A stretch of 5,383 nt of DNA from assembly GCA_937958075.1 (NCBI GenBank), contig CALFFB010000253.1:1-5383 (forward strand), written 5' to 3'. The translations under genes and the position numbers were made by a program. The stretch comes from an uncultured Geobacteraceae bacterium. GTDB taxonomy: Bacteria; Desulfobacterota; Desulfuromonadia; Desulfuromonadales; Geopsychrobacteraceae. A model generated the notes under the pieces. That model was not told the origin of the DNA, did not search any database, and saw only the letters and a program-made list of their open reading frames with translations. Positions 1 to 5,383 of the stretch are shown here, piece by piece; position 1 is the first letter of the stretch; each line of letters opens with the position of its first letter.

Positions 1-833
1 TGCTCAGCGTCGAACAACAGCGCCGGCTGCTGGCATCCCGGGTGGCCGTGGTCGGTGCCGGCGGGGTTGGCGGGCTGCACATTCTCACCCTGGCCCGGCT
101 CGGGGTCGGGGCCTTTCACATTGCCGACCCCGACAGCTTTGAGGCCGCCAACATCAGTCGCCAGTTCGGTGCCTCGCAACAGTCTTTCGGCCAGAACAAG
201 GCAGAAGTTCTGGCGCGGATGGTTCAGGACATCAACCCGCAGGCCGCCATCACAACCTTTCCCCAGGGCATTGACAACACCAACGCGGACGCCTTTCTCG
301 AAGGGTGTCAGGTCCTGGTCGACGGCATCGACTTTTTCGCCTTTACCACCCGCCGCCTGCTCTTTCAAAAAGCGCGGCAACGGGGCATCTACGCCGTCAC
401 CTGCGCACCCCTGGGCTTCGGCAGCACCCTGCAGGTCTTTGCACCTGACGGAATGGACTTTGACAGCTATTTCGGCACCACGGAGAACCAGTCCGTAATG
501 AGGAACCTCGCGGCCTTTGCCGCGGGGCTGGCCCCCAACCCCTACCATATTTGTTATATGGATCTGGACAAGGTCGACATCGAACAGCAGAAAGGGCCGG
601 CGGTCGCTCCGGCCTGCACCCTGGCAGCGTCGCTGCTGGCAACCGAGGTGGTTAAAATCCTGACCGGATCACAGAAGGTGTTCGCCGTCCCCCATTACCT
701 TCAGATCGACCTGTACCGGCGCAAGTTCAAAAAAGGCTACCTGTGGCTGGGCGGGAAAAACCCCCTGCAGCGCCTGAAGGCCTGGCTGATTTTTCGTCAG
801 TTTCAAAAACGGACGAAGGAGGGAGACACATGA
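1..833 (+). CDS. ThiF/MoeB/HesA-family E1-like adenylyltransferase (5' end outside window)
   Basis: Partial gene: the frame is open to the left edge (first whole codon at position 3). The residues before the GTG at 42 read LSVEQQRRLLASR, the usual lead-in to a ThiF-type Rossmann fold, so the GTG is an internal Val and the true start lies upstream. Visible motifs are the nucleotide-binding GAGGVG (54-71), the acidic turn ADPDSFEAANISRQ (from about 123) with the Asn and Arg-Gln typical of E1-like ATP sites, and VTCAPLGFGST with a Cys at 402-404 where these enzymes often carry a reactive cysteine. Family members adenylate a C-terminal or other carboxylate using ATP in the cytoplasm. No CxxC zinc pair is visible, unlike classical MoeB/ThiF. 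The C-terminus is rich in Lys, Arg and aromatics. The last codons overlap the next gene by ATGA, so the two are probably co-translated. Family call is firm; substrate unknown. Confidence 0.9.
   Translation, partial: LSVEQQRRLLASRVAVVGAGGVGGLHILTLARLGVGAFHIADPDSFEAANISRQFGASQQSFGQNKAEVLARMVQDINPQAAITTFPQGIDNTNADAFLEGCQVLVDGIDFFAFTTRRLLFQKARQRGIYAVTCAPLGFGSTLQVFAPDGMDFDSYFGTTENQSVMRNLAAFAAGLAPNPYHICYMDLDKVDIEQQKGPAVAPACTLAASLLATEVVKILTGSQKVFAVPHYLQIDLYRRKFKKGYLWLGGKNPLQRLKAWLIFRQFQKRTKEGDT
816..823 (+). promoter_or_regulatory. Strong Shine-Dalgarno for the LolA-like gene
   Basis: AAGGAGGG lies six bases before the ATG at 830, inside the end of the ThiF-family gene. This near-perfect ribosome site fixes the start at 830 rather than the in-frame GTG at 743, which would put 29 extra residues in front of a clear signal peptide. 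With the ATGA overlap it supports translational coupling. Confidence 0.88.
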
Positions 834-1603
834 TCTTTCGCTTTTTCATTATCGCCTGCTGCCTGCTGTTTGTCGCAGGAACTCAGACGCTGCCGGCGGC
901 TGAAAAGGCCGCCGATGTCGCTTATCAGGTGTATCATCGTGATGTCGGCAACGACATGCAACTGACCGGCACCATGGAGCTGATCAGCTCCGGCGGGCAG
1001 AAACGGGTGCGCGAATACACCTCCCTGCGTCTCGACACGGACACGGAACGCAAGGTGCTGATCCGCTTCACGGCCCCTGCCGATATCGCCGGAACCGCTT
1101 TTCTGGTGCGCGAAGACCTGGTCACGGACACGACCGAGCAGCATCTCTACCTGCCGGCTCTCAAACGGACGCGGCGAATCGTCGCCAGTCAACAGGGACG
1201 CAGCTTTGTCAATACCGATTTCACCTTTGAAGACATGCGCCGCCAGCCCCTGGACGACTGGAACTACCAGCTGGATCAGCCGACGGAATATCAGGGCCGT
1301 GCCTGCTACGCCCTGATCAGCAGCCCGAAAGAGGGAACCGACAGCCAATATTCCCGTATCGTATCGCTGATCGACATGCAGACCTTCATGCCCCTGCAGA
1401 TTGATTTTTTCGACTCCAGGGATCGGCACAGCAAAACCTACCGGGTGACGGCGGTCGCGCTCATTGATGGTATCGCCACCGAAATGGAAACCCTCATGAC
1501 TGATCTGCGTTCCGGACACAGTACCCGCCTTGTGACCCATCAGGTTCGCTACAACAGCGGTCTGAAGGATCATCTGTTCACCACCCGCGCCCTGGAGCAA
1601 TAG
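830..1603 (+). CDS. Exported LolA-like outer-membrane lipoprotein-sorting family protein
   Basis: The 257-residue protein begins with a signal peptide: Arg4, a hydrophobic stretch at about 5-17, and probable cleavage near residues 23-24 (LPAA/EK). The mature part resembles the LolA-like family annotated as 'outer membrane lipoprotein-sorting protein' (PF17131-type). Recognisable segments are the strand IRFTAPADIAGTAFL (78-92), the block LYLPALKRTRRI (106-117), GRSFVNTDFTFEDM (123-136), and a C-terminal half of alternating strands. The expected fold is an open half-barrel with a hydrophobic cavity that shuttles lipid-like cargo through the periplasm. Members of this family often sit beside MMPL/RND exporters, as here. 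It is not the housekeeping LolA, which is shorter and lacks the LPALKRTRRI block. The start is set by the Shine-Dalgarno at 816-823; the stop is TAG, four bases before the next gene. The cargo is inferred only. Confidence 0.88.
   Translation: MIFRFFIIACCLLFVAGTQTLPAAEKAADVAYQVYHRDVGNDMQLTGTMELISSGGQKRVREYTSLRLDTDTERKVLIRFTAPADIAGTAFLVREDLVTDTTEQHLYLPALKRTRRIVASQQGRSFVNTDFTFEDMRRQPLDDWNYQLDQPTEYQGRACYALISSPKEGTDSQYSRIVSLIDMQTFMPLQIDFFDSRDRHSKTYRVTAVALIDGIATEMETLMTDLRSGHSTRLVTHQVRYNSGLKDHLFTTRALEQ
1593..1597 (+). promoter_or_regulatory. Probable Shine-Dalgarno for the AMIN-barrel gene
   Basis: TGGAG sits ten bases before the ATG at 1608, inside the last codons of the preceding gene. It is a modest site. 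The four-base gap between stop and start suggests that terminating ribosomes also help initiation here. Confidence 0.5.
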
Positions 1604-1607
1604 GCCG

Positions 1608-3455
1608 ATGAAACACCCGCACCGGATACCCCGACTGTGCCTGACAGCGTTTCTGCCGCTGCTGTCACTGATCATGGCTGGCCCGGGTTCAGCCGCCGTC
1701 CTCACTGCCATCGACCTCAGCTCAAACGCAGAGGAGACCCGCATCAGCCTCCAGCTCAGCGGCCATGCCGACTCCAGCCACCATCTGTTGCCGGCGACCG
1801 CCAACCTGCCGGAGCGCTGCTATGTTGACCTTGACGCCACGCACCCCGCTTCCGCCCTGGTGCTGCCACAGGTTGTGGACAATCCCCACATTACAGCGAT
1901 ACGCACCGGCATCCACCAGACAACCCTGCGTACCGTCGTCGATTTAAAGGCGGGGCACACCTGCACCATCGACAGCTCTGTGGTAGAGGGACATATTCTG
2001 ATCCGCGTTGCGCCGACAGAAAAAAACGCCGCACCATCGGAAACGACGTCCGCCCCTCCGGCGCCGGGAGCAAAAGCCCCGGAAAACCAGCTGCTCTTCG
2101 GCCCTGCGCCTGATACAGCTGACGCCCTTGATTTGACAGGAGCATCACCGGCCGCAACCTCTCCCACCACCTTGTGGGGGAGGATCATCGGTTTCGCCGC
2201 CCACGACCTCAAAAAGGACGATGCCGAAGACCATCAGCTGTTGCGCCTGCGCAGCCGCCTCGGTCTGGAACACACCAGCGACCTCCCTGACGCGTTGCGG
2301 CTACAGGGACGCGCGGCTGTTGAATGGGACGGGATTGATTACGACAATCGTCAGGCCGGAACCAGCAGCGAGCTGAAGTTATATGAAGGTTTTTTCCGCC
2401 TCAACGGCGCATACTGGGATTGGTCAGTCGGCAAGCAAAGGGTGCGCTGGGGCAAGAGTGACCAGCTCTCGCCTCTTGATACCATCAACCCGGACGATAT
2501 GCGTCAGTTCATCACCCTCGACCTTGAAGACCGGAAGATCCCCTCCTGGCTGACCCAGGCTCGTCTGCACGGCTCCCGGTTTACCCTTGAGGCCATCGTC
2601 AGCCCCTGGTTTGAAGAGTCGGAGATGGATTATTTTGATTCCGACTGGGCCCTGTACCGCAACCTGCGCCAGAATATCTTAAGCAACTCCCAGCTTCCCC
2701 AGGCGATCAGGGATTACGCCGCCAGCCTGGGCGTCAATAAAAAGAAACCTTCAAAATCCCTCAGCAACATCTCCGGCGCCCTGCGCCTGCACTGGCACAC
2801 GGATCGTGCCGATTTCGCTGTCAGTTACCGTTATGGCTGGGAGACCCTGCCCACCATTGACAGCTTTCCGGTAAAGAATATTGTTTTTAACGGAGATCCG
2901 GATAGCGATCCGGCCGAATTCCTCCAGTCAGCAACCCTGACCAGTGAGCGCGTTAAGGCCAGCTTCAAAAGGCAGCAGATCTACGGCTTTGAGTGGGAAA
3001 CCGTGCTGGACCAGATTGGCTTCCGCGGCGAGCTGGCCTACATTGACCAGGTGGCTTTTCTCACCAGCGATCTGACCTCGACCGGCAAAAAGGTTGCGCA
3101 TCTGGTGGCAGGCATCGACTACACCTCCGTCACACAGTGGTATTTCAACCTGCAGACATCCTGGCACCATATTTTCGGCTATAACCGGGAAATTCTCTAC
3201 TTTGAGAAGGATAATATTTCACTGCTTGGTGAAGTGCGCAAAACCCTGTGGCGCGGCAACCTGGAAGTCGCCACCGCTTACAACGTCACCCTGACCGACG
3301 GCAGCAGCTATCTGCAACCGGCAGTTACCCTGAAACGCATCACCAATACGGACATTGAAGTCGGTGCCATGATCTTCAGCGGCGACGGCGATACCCTCCT
3401 CGGCTCCTACGATGAGGCAGACCAGATCTATGCGCAGATCAGAGTGTCCTTTTAA
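1608..3455 (+). CDS. Outer-membrane beta-barrel protein with N-terminal AMIN-like domain (DUF1302-like barrel)
   Basis: The 615-residue protein has three parts. A signal peptide spans about 1-29 (basic start, hydrophobic core 10-24, cleavage near GSA/A). Residues 31-134 look like an AMIN domain: RISLQLSG, a CYVDLDATHP strand, ITAIRTGIHQTTLRTVVDLKAG and a closing ILIRVAP strand. Residues 135-189 are a Pro/Ala/Thr-rich linker. From about 190 to the end is an outer-membrane barrel, with alternating amphipathic strands, the motif VGKQRVRWGKSD (274-285) followed by SPLDTINPDD (288-297) as in DUF1302-type proteins, a late FSGDGDTLLGSYDEADQ segment, and a terminal Phe (IRVSF) that fits the BAM-recognised last strand. 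AMIN domains in AmiC and PilQ bind the cell wall and direct localisation. Here it would sit in the periplasm beneath the barrel. Position between a LolA-like protein and an RND exporter suggests the outer-membrane end of an export route. Barrel and AMIN calls rest on pattern recognition, not a profile search. Confidence 0.82.
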   Translation: MKHPHRIPRLCLTAFLPLLSLIMAGPGSAAVLTAIDLSSNAEETRISLQLSGHADSSHHLLPATANLPERCYVDLDATHPASALVLPQVVDNPHITAIRTGIHQTTLRTVVDLKAGHTCTIDSSVVEGHILIRVAPTEKNAAPSETTSAPPAPGAKAPENQLLFGPAPDTADALDLTGASPAATSPTTLWGRIIGFAAHDLKKDDAEDHQLLRLRSRLGLEHTSDLPDALRLQGRAAVEWDGIDYDNRQAGTSSELKLYEGFFRLNGAYWDWSVGKQRVRWGKSDQLSPLDTINPDDMRQFITLDLEDRKIPSWLTQARLHGSRFTLEAIVSPWFEESEMDYFDSDWALYRNLRQNILSNSQLPQAIRDYAASLGVNKKKPSKSLSNISGALRLHWHTDRADFAVSYRYGWETLPTIDSFPVKNIVFNGDPDSDPAEFLQSATLTSERVKASFKRQQIYGFEWETVLDQIGFRGELAYIDQVAFLTSDLTSTGKKVAHLVAGIDYTSVTQWYFNLQTSWHHIFGYNREILYFEKDNISLLGEVRKTLWRGNLEVATAYNVTLTDGSSYLQPAVTLKRITNTDIEVGAMIFSGDGDTLLGSYDEADQIYAQIRVSF

Positions 3456-3497
3456 GAACGACAACTCACGGATTCAGACAATCAGCAGGGACCACCT
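3456..3497 (+). other. 42-base intergenic spacer without terminator
   Basis: The spacer between the barrel gene and the RND gene holds no stem-loop with a T-run and no convincing promoter boxes, so transcription probably reads through. The two genes share a reading frame and are separated only by the TAA at 3453 and 14 sense codons. No ATG, GTG or TTG occurs in that frame before 3498. Confidence 0.6.
3486..3491 (+). promoter_or_regulatory. Weak Shine-Dalgarno for the RND exporter gene
   Basis: CAGGGA lies six bases before the ATG at 3498. It is a partial match to the anti-Shine-Dalgarno sequence, much weaker than the site at 816-823, which may keep exporter levels below those of the LolA-like protein. 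Confidence 0.45.
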
Positions 3498-5383
3498 ATG
3501 ATAAAGACCCTTGTCGGCAATAACTGTGATCTGATCTTCCGCTATCCCCGGCGCTACCTGGCCCTGCTGGTGCTGTTGACCGGCGTTTTCGGATTTTTCT
3601 ACGCCAAACTACCCGTCGACACCTCCGTTGAGTCCCTGATCATTGAAAACGACCCCGACCTCGTTATTTACGAAGAGTTCAAGGAACAGTTCGGGGAGGA
3701 TGAATTTCTGGTGGTCGGGTTTACCAGTCCGGATATTTTCACCGAAACCTTCCTCAACGCGATCGACGGACTGACGCGTGGGCTGGAACAGATTGACGGT
3801 GTGCGTGAAGTCATCAGTCTCACCAGTGTCGAAGATATTTTCGGCACGGAATACGATTTCATTGTCCAGCCATTGGCGGAAACGAACGGGAACGAGGGCC
3901 GGGATATCCCGCATATCCTGAACCGTATTGACAGCAATCCGCTGATAAAGGGGAATGTTGTTTCGCCGGACCTGGAGTCGTCCCTGTTTCTGATCCGCAC
4001 CACCAGTCAGAGTGACGTTGGATTTGACGCACGGCTGGTTGCCGCTGTCAGCGATTTTTTCGGCGGTCATGCAGACGTTCCCGCCGGCGTCAGGTTTCAT
4101 ATCGCCGGCTGGCTGGCCACCGACACCAGCATGGCCGCCTACATGAACCGTGACATGGCCCTGTTCATGCCTCTGACCTATCTGTTGATCGCGGCCCTGC
4201 TATGGTTTTTTCTGCGCAACCGACCGGCCATGATCATTTCCCTCATCAACATCAGTATCTGTCTGATCTGGACCATGGCGTTTCTCTATTTTACCGGTGG
4301 CGCCATGAGCCCCATGACCTCGATTCTGCCGCCGCTGATTATGGCGCTGGTCGTCTCCGACAGCATTCATCTGTTGCAGAAATTTCTGCAGACCGGCGGC
4401 GACAACCTGCAACAACGGATTCGCGTGACCATGCAGAGTCTGGCCGTCCCCTGCTTTCTCACCAGCCTGACCACGGCCATCGGCTTTTCCAGCCTGGGAC
4501 TCAGCGACATACCCCCCATTCGTCATTTCGGGCTGGCCGCCGCCGCCGGCATGATGGCGGAATTCTACCTGTCCATGACCCTGATCCCTTTGGGGTTGTG
4601 GTTATGGGGAAAAAAACATCCCTTTACATCTCACAGTCACGAGTTGCACACAGGCCTGCAGCACATCGCCACCTGGACCGGCCGGCAGGTCACCCATCGG
4701 CACAAACCGATTCTCACGGTATCAGCACTCATTCTCATGCTGTTTGTTTATGGCGCGACCCAACTGCAGGTAGAAACCAACCTCCTCGAATATTTTCGTG
4801 ACGGCAGCACCATCCGTCAGGATACAAACTTTGTTGATGCACACCTTGGCGGCGTCAATACCCTGGAAATCTCCCTGCGCAGCCAGGACCCGGAGTATTT
4901 TCTGGAACCGGACAATCTGAAAATCATCGAGCAGATTGACGCCTACCTCAATGAACTGGGCGTGGTGACCAAAACAACATCAGTTGTTGATTTCATCAAA
5001 CAGATGAATCAGGCTTTTCATGCCGAAAACAGAGAACAGCATGTACTGCCGGACAACCGGCAGCTCATTGCTCAGTACCTGCTGCTGTACGATGGCAATG
5101 AGCTGGCCAATTTCATCGACAGTCAGTACAGCTGGGCCCGTCTTTCCGCACGGATTACCGAGCACAGCTCCCAGAAACTGGAATCAATCATCGGCGACCT
5201 GCAAACCTATCTGGAGCGTACGGCTGCGGATGACAGCCTTCAGGTCCATATCACCGGAAAAACCTACCTCGTCAACAAACTGGTGAGGAGCATCGTCGAA
5301 AGTCAGGTCAAAAGCCTGTCCGCAGCCTTTATTGTGATTTTCCTGGTACTTTTCTTTGTCTTTCGCTCCTTCAAGCTCGGCTG
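3498..5383 (+). CDS. RND-superfamily MMPL-type exporter (3' end outside window)
   Basis: The frame is open from ATG 3498 to the window edge: 628 complete codons and two bases, no stop. The layout is that of COG1033-like RND exporters: TM1 at about 20-36; a first periplasmic domain (about 37-218); TM2 220-239; TM3 244-266; TM4 272-293; TM5 about 318-335; TM6 344-370; a cytoplasmic His-rich loop (374-402); TM7 404-422; a second periplasmic domain (about 423-604); and TM8 starting near 606. TM4 carries VVSDSIHLLQKF, with Asp288 in the place of the proton-relay Asp of the family. TM5-TM6 carry LTTAIGFSSLGLSDIPPIRHFG, a strongly conserved family block. Relatives use the proton gradient to move lipids or other hydrophobic molecules out of the inner membrane. 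The repeat structure predicts TM9-TM12 beyond the window, for a total of perhaps 750-900 residues. The ATG is the only usable start after the upstream in-frame TAA. Substrate unknown. Confidence 0.93.
   Translation, partial: MIKTLVGNNCDLIFRYPRRYLALLVLLTGVFGFFYAKLPVDTSVESLIIENDPDLVIYEEFKEQFGEDEFLVVGFTSPDIFTETFLNAIDGLTRGLEQIDGVREVISLTSVEDIFGTEYDFIVQPLAETNGNEGRDIPHILNRIDSNPLIKGNVVSPDLESSLFLIRTTSQSDVGFDARLVAAVSDFFGGHADVPAGVRFHIAGWLATDTSMAAYMNRDMALFMPLTYLLIAALLWFFLRNRPAMIISLINISICLIWTMAFLYFTGGAMSPMTSILPPLIMALVVSDSIHLLQKFLQTGGDNLQQRIRVTMQSLAVPCFLTSLTTAIGFSSLGLSDIPPIRHFGLAAAAGMMAEFYLSMTLIPLGLWLWGKKHPFTSHSHELHTGLQHIATWTGRQVTHRHKPILTVSALILMLFVYGATQLQVETNLLEYFRDGSTIRQDTNFVDAHLGGVNTLEISLRSQDPEYFLEPDNLKIIEQIDAYLNELGVVTKTTSVVDFIKQMNQAFHAENREQHVLPDNRQLIAQYLLLYDGNELANFIDSQYSWARLSARITEHSSQKLESIIGDLQTYLERTAADDSLQVHITGKTYLVNKLVRSIVESQVKSLSAAFIVIFLVLFFVFRSFKLG

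Noticed and set aside
42..44. GTG at 42 as the start of the ThiF-family gene
   Set aside because: The frame is open to the window edge and the preceding residues LSVEQQRRLLASR are the normal family lead-in, so the GTG encodes an internal Val.
743..829. In-frame GTG at 743 as an earlier start for the LolA-like protein
   Set aside because: It would add 29 residues before a good signal peptide and overlap the ThiF gene by 91 bases. The AAGGAGGG at 816-823 points to the ATG at 830.
848..862. IIAC near the N-terminus of the LolA-like protein as a lipobox (Cys10)
   Set aside because: Cys10 lies in the middle of the hydrophobic core with only nine residues before it, too early for a lipoprotein signal; ordinary signal peptidase I cleavage near residues 23-24 fits better.
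803..1804. Long open frame of 333 codons on the minus strand opposite the LolA-like gene
   Set aside because: It lies antisense to a gene with a clear signal peptide, family motifs and a strong ribosome site, spans two operon junctions, and its translation shows no recognisable domain. It is a GC-driven shadow.
2161..2183. Small inverted repeat CTCCC...GGGAG as a possible terminator or regulatory hairpin
   Set aside because: The arms are only five bases, there is no T-run, and it lies within the barrel gene at the end of the linker, where low-complexity codons explain it.
3609..4100. Minus-strand open frame of 163 codons opposite the first exporter periplasmic domain
   Set aside because: No credible start context or domain, and it lies fully antisense to a conserved coding region.
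4202..4801. Open frame of 199 codons on the + strand inside the exporter gene
   Set aside because: It is out of frame with the exporter, whose translation shows continuous RND motifs across this stretch. The alternative product is rich in Arg, His, Ser and Pro and has no domain, as expected of a shadow.

Overview
The window looks like a stretch of chromosome from a Gram-negative bacterium. It is moderately GC-rich by eye, and three of its four genes encode cell-envelope parts: an exported periplasmic LolA-like protein, an outer-membrane beta-barrel protein and an inner-membrane RND/MMPL exporter. The style of the proteins recalls Desulfuromonadales/Geobacter-type bacteria (former Deltaproteobacteria). 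That placement is an impression from family resemblance, not something the sequence proves.

All four genes lie on the + strand, packed end to end, with no terminator or promoter that I can see between them. They are: (1) positions 1-833, the 3' part of a ThiF/MoeB/HesA-type E1-like adenylyltransferase whose start lies upstream of the window; (2) 830-1603, a LolA-like outer-membrane lipoprotein-sorting family protein, overlapping gene 1 by ATGA; (3) 1608-3455, an exported protein with an N-terminal AMIN-like domain, a Pro/Ala-rich linker and a C-terminal beta-barrel resembling DUF1302-type outer-membrane proteins, starting 4 bases after gene 2; (4) 3498 to beyond the window end, an RND-superfamily (MMPL, COG1033-like) exporter, of which the first 628 residues are present. 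The spacings (-4, +4 and +42 bases) indicate one transcription unit. Coding sequence fills nearly the whole window and the only sizeable gap is 42 bases.

The likely joint role of genes 2-4 is movement of a hydrophobic or lipidic compound across the envelope: the RND protein extracts it from the inner membrane, the LolA-like protein carries it through the periplasm, and the barrel receives or exports it at the outer membrane, perhaps held near peptidoglycan by its AMIN domain. The cytoplasmic ThiF-family enzyme is the odd member. It is translationally coupled to the transport genes and may activate a carboxyl group in making or modifying the cargo. The cargo cannot be read from the sequence. 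The least expected features are the AMIN-barrel fusion and the coupling of an E1-like enzyme to an RND/LolA-like/barrel set.
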